Source: an uncultured Microbacterium sp.
Lineage (GTDB): Bacteria; Actinomycetota; Actinomycetes; Actinomycetales; Microbacteriaceae
Direction: 5' to 3'
NCBI GenBank assembly: GCA_913774845.1
Contig: CAJYJO010000022.1
Span: forward strand, 1 to 38,468
Length of the DNA: 38,468 nt
The translations under genes and the position numbers were made by a program. Of the stretch, positions 1-7,418 are shown piece after piece. Under the pieces are notes generated by a model. The model was given only the letters and a program-made list of their open reading frames with translations, ran no database searches and was not told where the DNA came from. The first letter of the stretch is position 1, and every line of letters starts with the position of its first letter.

Positions 1-757
1 GCGGGTTCTCGAGGATCTCGCGGCTCGGTCCCGACTCCACGATCTCGCCCTGGTTCATCACCACGATGGTGTCGGCGCGCTCGGCGGCCAGACCCAGGTC
101 GTGCGTGATGAGCAGCACCGAGGTGCCCCGCTCGCGCGTGAGGGATGCCATGTGGTCGAGGATCACGCGCTGCACGGTGACGTCGAGGGCCGAGGTCGGC
201 TCGTCGGCGATCAGCAGCTTCGGGTCGGCCGCGAGGCCGATGCCGATCAGGGCTCGCTGGCGCATACCGCCGGAGAACTGGTGCGGGTACTGGTGCAGGC
301 GACGCTCCGCGTCGGCCAGACCAGCCTGCTTCAGCACCTCGATGGCGCGCTTCTCGACCTCTTTGCGACCGGTGGCGATGCCGTTCGCACGGATCGCCTC
401 CTTCACCTGGAAACCGATGCTCCACACCGGGTTCAGGTTCGACATCGGGTCCTGCGGGACGTAACCGATGTCCTTGCCGCGCACGGACTCGAACTGCGTC
501 GCCGTCAGATCGGTGAGTTCCCGTCCGTCGAGCGCGATGCTGCCGCCGGTGACGTGACCGGTACCGGGGAGCAGACCGATCACGGCGGATGCCGTGGTCG
601 ACTTCCCCGAGCCGGACTCGCCCACGATCGCGACCGTCTGGCCAGGGTAGACATCGAGGCTCACCCCGTGCAGGACCTCGCGGGAGCCGCCCTGCCCCTC
701 GAAGGCGACCTTGAGGTCGCGCACGGACAGCAGCGGCGTCATGGTGGCGTCGCTCAT
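1..757 (-). CDS. Oligopeptide/dipeptide ABC transporter ATP-binding protein (OppD/DppD type), partial
   Basis: ATPase that powers peptide import at the inner face of the membrane. Translation from ATG at 757 gives a Walker A GESGSGKST at residues 46-54, a Q-loop (VPQDPMSNLNP, typical of Opp/Dpp ATPases), an ABC signature FSGGMRQR, a Walker B LLIADEPTSALD and an H-loop ITHD. The start overlaps the stop of the upstream permease by ATGA, so the two are translationally coupled. About 252 residues are visible; the C-terminal part, which would carry the Opp/Dpp-specific Cys-rich region, lies beyond the window edge. A second ATPase (OppF type) could follow outside the window or be fused; this cannot be seen. 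Family assignment is secure, substrate is not. Confidence 0.95.
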   Translation of the reverse strand, partial: MSDATMTPLLSVRDLKVAFEGQGGSREVLHGVSLDVYPGQTVAIVGESGSGKSTTASAVIGLLPGTGHVTGGSIALDGRELTDLTATQFESVRGKDIGYVPQDPMSNLNPVWSIGFQVKEAIRANGIATGRKEVEKRAIEVLKQAGLADAERRLHQYPHQFSGGMRQRALIGIGLAADPKLLIADEPTSALDVTVQRVILDHMASLTRERGTSVLLITHDLGLAAERADTIVVMNQGEIVESGPSREILENP

Positions 758-1701
758 CGGCGGGCCCTCGCTCTCGGGTCGATGGCGTCTCGGATGAGTT
801 CGCCCAGCATGATGAACGCCAGCACGGTCAGGGTCAGCGCCAGCGACGGCCAGATGAGCGCTGCCGGAGCGACGCGAAGCGACTGCTGCGCCTGGCTGAT
901 GTCGTTACCCCACGACATGGTGTCGCCGCCCAGGCCGACACCGAGGAACGACAGCGTCGCCTCGGCGACGATGGCCGCCGCGAGACTGATCGTGGTGACC
1001 ACGAGCAGCGGGGCGATGGCGTTCGGGATGACGTGGGTGAGCAGCGTCTTGAAGCGCGACTGCCCCAGCGCCTGCGACGCGGCGACGTAGTCGGCCTGGC
1101 GCACCCGCAGCACCTCGGCGCGCACCACGCGCGCCGTGGACGCCCAGGCGAAGCCGCCGATCGCGACGGCCAGGGTGAGGACGTTGCGGTACTGCGAGAA
1201 CACGCTCATCACGACGATCGCCGCGAGGATGTAGGGGATCGAGAAGAAGATGTCGCCGACGCGCGAGATCACCGCGTCGAGCCATCCGCCGTAGAAGCCC
1301 GACAGCGAGCCCATGATGAGGCCGATGATCGTGCCGATGGCTGTGGCGAGCAGACCCACCGACAGCGAGGTGCGGGCACCCCACACGATGCGCGAGAAGG
1401 TGTCGCAGCCCTGGAAGGTGAATCCGAGGATGTGACCCGCGGTCGGGCCGCCGTTGCTGTTGGACAGCTGGCAGTCGTTGTTCGGCGGGACCTGCGTGAA
1501 CAGGGTCGGGAACGCGGCCATGAGGATGACGACGGCCATGACGGCCAGCGCGATCCAGAAGGTCGGACGACGACGCAGGTCGCGCCACGCGTCGAGCCAC
1601 AGATTGCTCTTGCGCGCGGCGACGCGGACGGCGTCGACCGAGATGGTCTCGGTCTTGATGGGGGCGACGTAGTGCGGCGCCGGGAAGTGACTACTTGACA
1701 T
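754..1701 (-). CDS. Peptide ABC transporter permease (OppC/DppC type)
   Basis: Inner-membrane permease, 315 residues, usual for the family. It has a cytoplasmic N-terminus of about 45 residues, a first membrane segment (FWIALAVMAVVILMAAF), a periplasmic loop ending in the family hallmark LGFTFQGCDTFSRIVWGARTSL, then five more hydrophobic segments. The EAA-like loop that docks on the ATPase is at QALGQSRFKTLLTHVIPN. It overlaps the upstream permease gene by 11 nt and the downstream ATPase gene by ATGA, so it belongs to one operon with both. The ATG at 1701 is the only start that keeps the whole conserved N-terminal region. Confidence 0.95.
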   Translation of the reverse strand: MSSSHFPAPHYVAPIKTETISVDAVRVAARKSNLWLDAWRDLRRRPTFWIALAVMAVVILMAAFPTLFTQVPPNNDCQLSNSNGGPTAGHILGFTFQGCDTFSRIVWGARTSLSVGLLATAIGTIIGLIMGSLSGFYGGWLDAVISRVGDIFFSIPYILAAIVVMSVFSQYRNVLTLAVAIGGFAWASTARVVRAEVLRVRQADYVAASQALGQSRFKTLLTHVIPNAIAPLLVVTTISLAAAIVAEATLSFLGVGLGGDTMSWGNDISQAQQSLRVAPAALIWPSLALTLTVLAFIMLGELIRDAIDPRARARR

Positions 1702-2620
1702 AGCGGATCCTCGGGTCCAGGAGGCCGTACAGAAGGTCGACGACGAGGTTGACCAGCACGTAGATGATGACGAAGACGGTCACGAACGAGACGACCGTGG
1801 GGCCCTCGCCGCGGATGGTGGCCTGGTACAGGGTGTTGCCGACGCCGGGGATATTGAAGATGCCCTCGGTCACGGTGGCACCGACCAGCAGCACGCCGAA
1901 GTTGGTGGCGGAGTTGGTGATGACCGGGATGAGCGAGTTGCGCAGCACGTGCACGGGGATGACGCGACGGCGCGAGAGCCCCTTGGAGTAGGCCGTGCGG
2001 ACCCAGTCCTGGTTGAGCGTGTCGATGACCGACCCGCGCATGAGGCGCATGCTCGTGGCGAAGAGGCTGAAGCCGAGCACGATGGCCGGGAGCAGCAGGT
2101 CGCCCCAGTTGTTCTGAGCGCCGACGGTCGGTCGGAACCACCCCAGTTGCACGGCGAGGAAGTACTGCGCGAGGAAGCACGCCACGAAAATGGGCAGGGC
2201 CACGAACAGCAGCGCCACGACGAGGGCGACGTTGTCGAACAGCTTGCCCTTGCGGATCGCCGAGATCGTACCGACGACGATCGCGAGGGCGAACTCGATC
2301 GCGAGGGCCATCACGGCCAGACGCGCGGTGACGGGGAGCGTCCGCGCGAGCACCTCGTTCACGGACTGACCCGAGAAGGTCGTGCCCAGGTCGCCCTGGA
2401 AGATGCCGCCGAGGTAGAGGAAGTACTGGACGATGAAGGGCTGGTCCAGGTGGTACTGCGCCCGCAGGGCTTCGACGACCTGCGGCGCGGGGGTCTTGTC
2501 GCCGAAGAGACCCAGGATCGGGTCTCCGGGCATGGCGAAGACCATGAAATAGATCAGCAGCGTGGCCCCGAAGAATACGGGGAGCACCTGCAGCAGACGT
2601 CTGAGGATGTAGCCGAGCAT
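1691..2620 (-). CDS. Peptide ABC transporter permease (OppB/DppB type)
   Basis: Partner permease of the importer, 309 residues. The N-terminus MLGYILRRLLQVLPVFFG is the classic OppB/DppB start, so ATG at 2620 is chosen over upstream in-frame codons, which would add a 28-residue basic tail that looks non-coding. Following are FAMPGDP (family hallmark), the periplasmic domain, about six membrane segments, and the EAA loop around AYSKGLSRRRVIPVHVLRNS. It follows the binding-protein gene after a 163-nt gap holding a strong hairpin and overlaps the OppC-type gene by 11 nt. A purine-rich AAGAGAG lies just upstream of the start as a modest ribosome site. Confidence 0.93.
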   Translation of the reverse strand: MLGYILRRLLQVLPVFFGATLLIYFMVFAMPGDPILGLFGDKTPAPQVVEALRAQYHLDQPFIVQYFLYLGGIFQGDLGTTFSGQSVNEVLARTLPVTARLAVMALAIEFALAIVVGTISAIRKGKLFDNVALVVALLFVALPIFVACFLAQYFLAVQLGWFRPTVGAQNNWGDLLLPAIVLGFSLFATSMRLMRGSVIDTLNQDWVRTAYSKGLSRRRVIPVHVLRNSLIPVITNSATNFGVLLVGATVTEGIFNIPGVGNTLYQATIRGEGPTVVSFVTVFVIIYVLVNLVVDLLYGLLDPRIRYVK

Positions 2621-2731
2621 CCGCTCTCTTTTCGAACGTGGGAAACGCCTCATCCGACGTTTCTGGGGGGCCGGACCCTGAAAGGGCCCGTGCCGTTCTA
2701 TCACACGTCGTGATGAGGCCTGGCTGGCAGA

Positions 2732-2767
2732 CCGCGAGGCGGTGACGAGTCCGTCACCGCCTCGCGG
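2732..2767 (-). terminator. Hairpin between binding-protein and permease genes (attenuator / mRNA-protecting stem)
   Basis: A perfect 16-bp inverted repeat (CCGCGAGGCGGTGACG) with a 4-nt loop starts 16 nt downstream of the binding-protein stop. No T-run follows on the minus strand, so it probably acts as a leaky terminator or 3'-end stabiliser. That would give more binding protein than permease, as is usual in such operons. The role is inferred; the hairpin is directly visible. Confidence 0.7.
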
Positions 2768-2783
2768 CTTGAGATCGGAAGGG

Positions 2784-4403
2784 TTACTTCGTGATCTCGT
2801 AGTAGAGCGGAACCGAGTTCCAGCCGAACTTGACGTTGTTCACGCCCTCGGCGAAGCCGCCGGTGACGTTGGAGTACCAGAGCGGGATGGCCGGCAGATC
2901 CTGGAGCAGGACCTCCTGCGCCTTCTGGAAGTCGGCGTTCTGCGCGTCGACCTCGGTCTCGGCGATGCCGGTGGCCAGCAGCTGGTCGAACTGGGCGTTC
3001 GAGTAGTCGCCGTCGTTCGACGAGGCGTCGGTCGCGTAGAGCGGTCCGAGGAAGTTGTACAGACCGGGGTAGTCGGCCTGCCAACCGGTGCGGAAGGCGG
3101 TCTGGATGCTGCGGTCAGTGATGGCCGAACGGGCTTCCTTGAACGTCGGGTACGGAGCGCCCGACGCGTCGATGCCGAGGGTGTTCTTGATCGAGTTGGT
3201 CACCGCGTCGACCCAGGTCTGGTGCCCACCGTCGGCGTTGTACGCGATCTGGAAGGTACCGCTCCAGGGCGAGATGGCGTCGGCCTGGGCCCACAGCTCC
3301 TTGGCCTTGGTCTCGTCGTACTTGAGCACGTCGGCGCCGGTGAGCGAGTCGGACCAGCCGTCGATGACCGGCGAGGTGAAGTCGCTGGCCGGGGTACGGG
3401 TGCCCTGGAAGATCGTCTTGGTGATCTCATCGCGGTTGATGGCCATCGACAGCGCCTGACGACGCAGCTTGCCCTCTTCGCCACCGAAGTGCGCGAGGCG
3501 CCCGGGGATGGTGAAGGACTGGAACACGGCGGCCGGCTGGTTGACCGCGCGGTCGCCCAGGTCGGACTCGAAGGTGGCCTGCGAGGCGGACGGGATGGCG
3601 TCGATCACGTCGACGTTGCCGCCGAGGAGGTCGGCGTACGCGGCGTCCTGCGAGGCGTAGAAGACGACCGTCAGGCCGCCGTTCGCGACCGTGCGACCGC
3701 CCTGGTAGTCGTCGTTCTTGACGAGGTCGATCTGCACGTTGTGCTGCCACGCGCCGTCGCTGGCGAGCTTGTACGGACCATTGCCGACGGGGTTCTCACC
3801 GAAGGTGGCCATGTCATCGAAGGCCGAGTCGGGCAGCGGGAAGAACGCCGAGTAGCCCAGGCGCAGCGCGAAGTCGGCGGCGGGCTTGGAGAGAGCGATC
3901 GTGAACGTGTAGTCGTCGACCTTCTTCAGGCCGGTGAGCTCCGAGTCGGCGTCGTAGCTGAAGCCGACGATGTCCTCGAAGAAGTAGCTGTTCAGCTGGT
4001 TGTTCGACAGCTGAGCGCCGTAGTTCCAGGCCTTGATGAAGTTGTCGGCCTTGACCTCGGTGCCGTCGGTGAACTTCTGGCCCTTCTTCAGGGTCACGGT
4101 GAGGTTCTGCGCGTCGTTGGTGACGATGGACTCCGCCATGTCGTTCACGGGGGCGCCGTCGGCGTCGTAGTAGACCAGACCCGCGAAGATCGAGTCGAGG
4201 ATCTTGCCGCCACCGACCTCGTTGGTGTTGGTGGGGATCAGCGGGTTCTGCGGCTCGGAGCCGTTCGTCCGGATGATCGCCGAGGCGTCGCCGCCCGATG
4301 ACGAGCCGCCGCCGTTGTCTCCGCCGCCCGAGCAGCCGGCGAGCATGAGCCCGACAGCTCCCAGCAGGGCGAGACCGGAGAGGGCAATCTTGTTGCGCTT
4401 CAC
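2784..4403 (-). CDS. Peptide ABC transporter substrate-binding lipoprotein (SBP family 5)
   Basis: Extracytoplasmic receptor that captures peptides for the permease genes downstream. It is 539 residues, normal for OppA/DppA. The N-terminus has two basic residues, a hydrophobic stretch and lipobox LAGC (Cys near residue 24), then a Gly/Ser linker, so it should be a lipoprotein anchored on the outer face of the membrane. Family-5 features are visible: NPLIPTNTNEVGGGKILDS near the N-terminus, the block TVTLKKGQKFTDGTEVKADN, and GENPVGNGPYKL. The start is GTG at 4403 with a strong GGAGGA site 5 nt upstream. First gene of the importer operon; a C-terminal YEITK end and a TAA stop are followed by the hairpin at 2732-2767. 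Confidence 0.95.
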   Translation of the reverse strand: MKRNKIALSGLALLGAVGLMLAGCSGGGDNGGGSSSGGDASAIIRTNGSEPQNPLIPTNTNEVGGGKILDSIFAGLVYYDADGAPVNDMAESIVTNDAQNLTVTLKKGQKFTDGTEVKADNFIKAWNYGAQLSNNQLNSYFFEDIVGFSYDADSELTGLKKVDDYTFTIALSKPAADFALRLGYSAFFPLPDSAFDDMATFGENPVGNGPYKLASDGAWQHNVQIDLVKNDDYQGGRTVANGGLTVVFYASQDAAYADLLGGNVDVIDAIPSASQATFESDLGDRAVNQPAAVFQSFTIPGRLAHFGGEEGKLRRQALSMAINRDEITKTIFQGTRTPASDFTSPVIDGWSDSLTGADVLKYDETKAKELWAQADAISPWSGTFQIAYNADGGHQTWVDAVTNSIKNTLGIDASGAPYPTFKEARSAITDRSIQTAFRTGWQADYPGLYNFLGPLYATDASSNDGDYSNAQFDQLLATGIAETEVDAQNADFQKAQEVLLQDLPAIPLWYSNVTGGFAEGVNNVKFGWNSVPLYYEITK

Positions 4404-4492
4404 AGTTCCTCCAGGGAAGGGATGATCGTCGCCCGTGCCAGGTTTTCACGCAGCACGAGGCTCGTGACAATCCGTTCGGGCAGGATGAGAAC

Positions 4493-4498
4493 ACACTA
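4493..4498 (-). promoter_or_regulatory. Possible -10 box (TAGTGT) for the peptide importer operon
   Basis: TAGTGT fits the actinobacterial TAnnnT -10 pattern and would give a leader of about 85 nt before the GTG at 4403. A TTGGGG 18 nt upstream could serve as a weak -35. This is a pattern match only. Confidence 0.3.
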
Positions 4499-4567
4499 GG
4501 CACGTTTACCCAGGTGCCCCAAACTTCTCGCAAAAACGTTACAGAGGATTTACTCGAAAGGCTCCGG

Positions 4568-5407
4568 ATGTGGCAATCTGACAAGTCGCTGCGCGCAACC
4601 CGCCTCGCCGACTGGACATATCCTCCGATCCTCGACCGCTCGGACCGGTTCTCCCGCACCCGCCTCTGGTGGGAGATCGCCCTCCTCCTGCTCGTCAGCG
4701 TGGGTCAGTCAGCGATCTACTCCGTCGTCTCGTTCGTGCGCGCGACGACGCGGGCGCCCATCTCCCAGCAGCAGACGCAGCTCAATCCCTCACGCAGCGC
4801 GGAGCCGTTGTGGGATGCGATCTACCAATTCCTCGACATCTTCTTCTCGCTCGCCCTCGTGGCCCTCGCGGTCTATCTGCTGTGGGAGCCCGCGAACAAT
4901 GCGCTGCGACGCATCGGTCTGGATTTCCGTCGTTTCGGTTCCGATGTCGCGAAGGGCATCGCCCTGGTCGTCCTCATCGGGGCCCCCGGCATCGGGGTCT
5001 ACGCGATCGGACGTGCGATCGGACAGAGCATCACGGTGGTCCCCGCTCCCCTGGACTCGTCGTGGTGGGTCATCGCGCTGCTGATCCTGGCGGCCCTGCG
5101 GGCCGGGCTCACCGAGGAGGTCATCTTCCTCGGTTTCCTCTTCGACCGCCTGCGGCGCCTCGGCTGGTCGTGGACGGGCATCATCGTCTCGACGGCGCTG
5201 CTGCGCGGCAGCTACCACCTGTATCAGGGATGGCCGTCGGCACTGGGCAACGTCGTGATGGGGCTCGTCTTCGGATGGTGCTACAAGCGCTGGGGACGCG
5301 TGATGCCCCTCGTCGTCGCGCATACGATCATCGACATCGTCGCCTTCGTGGGCTATCCGCTCGCCGCCGCCTGGTGGCCGGCCATCTTCGCGCCCCCGGC
5401 TTCCTGA
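4568..5407 (+). CDS. CPBP family intramembrane metalloprotease homologue
   Basis: Predicted multi-pass membrane protein, 279 residues, about six hydrophobic segments. Conserved CPBP (Abi/CAAX protease-like) motifs occur in order: motif 1 TEEVIFLG with the Glu pair at 183-184, motif 2 LLRGSYHLYQG with His217, motif 3 VVAHTIID with His252. Motif 1 has Leu where the classical EExxxR has Arg, a change common in the actinobacterial subgroup that carries GSYHLYQG. Start: ATG 4568 has GAAAGG 6 nt upstream and is preferred to an in-frame GTG at 4514 without a good site. Divergent from the peptide importer, convergent with the next gene. Family members act in protein/peptide maturation or bacteriocin self-immunity; the target here is unknown. 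Confidence 0.85.
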   Translation: MWQSDKSLRATRLADWTYPPILDRSDRFSRTRLWWEIALLLLVSVGQSAIYSVVSFVRATTRAPISQQQTQLNPSRSAEPLWDAIYQFLDIFFSLALVALAVYLLWEPANNALRRIGLDFRRFGSDVAKGIALVVLIGAPGIGVYAIGRAIGQSITVVPAPLDSSWWVIALLILAALRAGLTEEVIFLGFLFDRLRRLGWSWTGIIVSTALLRGSYHLYQGWPSALGNVVMGLVFGWCYKRWGRVMPLVVAHTIIDIVAFVGYPLAAAWWPAIFAPPAS

Positions 5408-5420
5408 CGCCGGCGAAGGC

Positions 5421-7163
5421 TCAGGGCTGCGGCGGCGACCAGGTCCAGAACGCCGGCGGGATGCCGTCGGGCTCGGACGTGTAGCCCACTCCCCCGACGC
5501 CCGCGGCGGTGGCGACCGCACCGGTGCGCTCGAGCAGGGGGATGCCCGCGTACACCGAGAACAGGGAGCGGTCGATGTCCCTCGCCTCGCCGAGCACGTC
5601 GACCGGGTCGGTGTGCACGGTGAGTTCGTCGAACAGCTCGTCGGTGTTGGGGCCGTCGATGCCCTCGGCCATGCGGTCCCGCGCCGAGCGGTAGAGGCTC
5701 TCGTCTTCTCCGACCCACGAGAGAGTGGCATCCGGGGTGTCCTCCGGAGTCGCCGCTCGAACGGCGATCCCCGCGCGGGCACCCATCGACACCAGTCGGG
5801 AGAAGACCATCGCCGACACGTCGTCGGTGCCGTCGTAGGCGACGCGCAGCACGGCGGCGCGATCGCCCAGGGCTCTGCGGGCGCCGTCGACGTCGGCACC
5901 GGTGCCCGGCGCGCCGTTGCCCGAGATGAGCGAGGAGTACAGCTCCCCCGTCGCGGGCGAGGAGAGGAAGGACTGCAGGGGTTGCGCGTCGGGCCGGACG
6001 GCGCCGAGCACCTCGCTCACCAGAGAGGCGCGGTCGACCGCCAGCGTCATCGCCTGACGCAGATCGGATGCCGTGCCCGCACCGAAGCGGAGGTGCAGCG
6101 TCTGTGTGGTGGGGCCGACCTGCACGGTCATTCCCGCGTCGGTGAGCGTCTTCTGCTCGACGACGTCGACGTCGCCGACGTTGGCGATGTCGACCTGTCC
6201 GGCTTCGAGGGCCGAGAGCTGCGCGGCGCGGTCGGGGAAGAAGCGCACGGTGAGCCCCTCGAGACCCGGGAAGTGGTCGCCCCGATAGCTGTCGCGTCGG
6301 GCGAGCCGCAGCGTGTCGGCCGTCGCCTCGGCGACGGTCCATGGACCCGCCGAGACGACGCTCGCGGGGTCGGGCATCGATCCGGCCGCGATGTCGAACC
6401 CCGTGTTCCACGCGGCGGCGGCGGCGGTCAGCACGGGATTCGGTTCGACGGGCGCCGTCGGGTCGCCCTCCGGCACGGAGAGGATCGCCTTCAGCAGGTC
6501 TTCGACGCTGACGCCGGCGCGTTGCGCGACCACGTGGACGGGACGGTCGAGCAACCACTGCCGGTTCCAGTCGGCGAACGGCGAGTCGTAGGTCAGGGTG
6601 AGGGTGTCGTCGGCCCGGTCGAGGATCGGACGCGACGTGCGCGCGTTGGGGTCGGCGGGAGCGGCCGTGTCGAAGTAGCGCGTTCCCGAGACGACGTTGC
6701 CCTCGGCGTCGTACGTGGCGTCGTCGAAGAAGTGGGAGGTGACCGCCCATCCGAACAGCAGGTCGTCGAGCGTGACGGGCGTGCCATCGGACCAGACCCG
6801 GTCGGTGAAGAGTTCGTAGCTGACCTTGAGGGGATCGCCCTGCACGCGCGTGATGCGGCCGAGACCGTTGTTCGGCACGACCTGCAGGTTGCCGTCGAGT
6901 GACCCGAGCTTTTCGTCGAGCAGCGCCGAGACGGCACGGTTCGTGGGGGTGCTGCCGGTGGCGCTGGCCGCGTTGAAGCTCGTGAGCGACCCCACCACGC
7001 CGACGGTCAGGCTCGTTCGCGCTTCCTGCTGGGGGGCGGGCGCGGGTTCGGGGGCGGAGCAGCCCGCGAGAACGATGCCCGCGGCCGCGAGGAGAGCGAG
7101 CAGGCGCGCGCGGTGACCGCGTCGTCGAGTCGGTCGAGGATCATCCGTCAGGCCGTGGTGCAC
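5421..7163 (-). CDS. Orphan family-5 ABC substrate-binding lipoprotein
   Basis: Predicted extracytoplasmic solute receptor of 580 residues. A basic N-terminus is followed by a hydrophobic stretch with lipobox LAGC and a Pro/Ala linker. The block VSYELFTDRVWSDGTPVTLDD is the family-5 signature (xWSDGTPVTxxD), and SAGPWTVAE matches the conserved GPY/GPW region. It is not next to permease genes: the gene stands alone, convergent with the CPBP gene only 13 nt away. It may feed the importer at 1-4403 or another one. GTG 7163 is the only reasonable start; no Shine-Dalgarno precedes it, but a TACAGT box lies 6 nt upstream, so the message is probably leaderless. Many such proteins bind peptides; the ligand is not readable from sequence. 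Confidence 0.85.
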   Translation of the reverse strand: MHHGLTDDPRPTRRRGHRARLLALLAAAGIVLAGCSAPEPAPAPQQEARTSLTVGVVGSLTSFNAASATGSTPTNRAVSALLDEKLGSLDGNLQVVPNNGLGRITRVQGDPLKVSYELFTDRVWSDGTPVTLDDLLFGWAVTSHFFDDATYDAEGNVVSGTRYFDTAAPADPNARTSRPILDRADDTLTLTYDSPFADWNRQWLLDRPVHVVAQRAGVSVEDLLKAILSVPEGDPTAPVEPNPVLTAAAAAWNTGFDIAAGSMPDPASVVSAGPWTVAEATADTLRLARRDSYRGDHFPGLEGLTVRFFPDRAAQLSALEAGQVDIANVGDVDVVEQKTLTDAGMTVQVGPTTQTLHLRFGAGTASDLRQAMTLAVDRASLVSEVLGAVRPDAQPLQSFLSSPATGELYSSLISGNGAPGTGADVDGARRALGDRAAVLRVAYDGTDDVSAMVFSRLVSMGARAGIAVRAATPEDTPDATLSWVGEDESLYRSARDRMAEGIDGPNTDELFDELTVHTDPVDVLGEARDIDRSLFSVYAGIPLLERTGAVATAAGVGGVGYTSEPDGIPPAFWTWSPPQP

Positions 7164-7169
7164 AGGGGA

Positions 7170-7175
7170 ACTGTA
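7170..7175 (-). promoter_or_regulatory. Leaderless -10 box (TACAGT, 6 nt before GTG 7163)
   Basis: TAnnnT box placed 6 nt from the start codon with no ribosome site between, as expected for a leaderless actinobacterial transcript. No clear -35. Confidence 0.45.
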
Positions 7176-7280
7176 CTAAACGCCGCCTGTGCGATCCCGG
7201 GGCGTCGCGCGCACGTCCCCCCTGCGCGCGCGGACGCTGGAGACGCCCCGCGCGCGGGACACGCGACGGCACCGCCGCGC

Positions 7281-7363
7281 GCTGAGACGCGATAAACGCC
7301 CCCGCGAGTGAGACACGCCATGCTGCGGCGTGCCTCACTCGGGAGGGCGTTTATCGCGTCAGC
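7281..7363. repeat. Long imperfect inverted repeat (hairpin), between gcvP and the orphan binding-protein gene
   Basis: Left arm 7281-7319 and right arm 7327-7363 pair over a 7-nt loop. The core 32-nt arms (beginning CGCGATAAACGCCC and ending CACGCC) differ at three positions; the outer GCTGA also pairs after a 2-nt bulge. It sits 56 nt beyond the gcvP stop and upstream of the 7163 promoter, so it could terminate gcv transcripts, though no T-run follows. Size and near-symmetry also suit a dispersed palindromic (REP/MITE-like) element; only one copy is present here, so that cannot be judged. Confidence 0.75.
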
Positions 7364-7418
7364 GGACGCGCACAGCGACGGAAGCGACGCGACGGGCGCG
7401 CGCGGACGCGAGCGCGGT

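Noticed and set aside
2742-4301. Long open frame on the plus strand opposite the peptide-binding protein gene
   Set aside because: Its product is low-complexity Val/Gly/Arg/Asp-rich sequence, a typical high-GC shadow of the real minus-strand gene, which has full family motifs.
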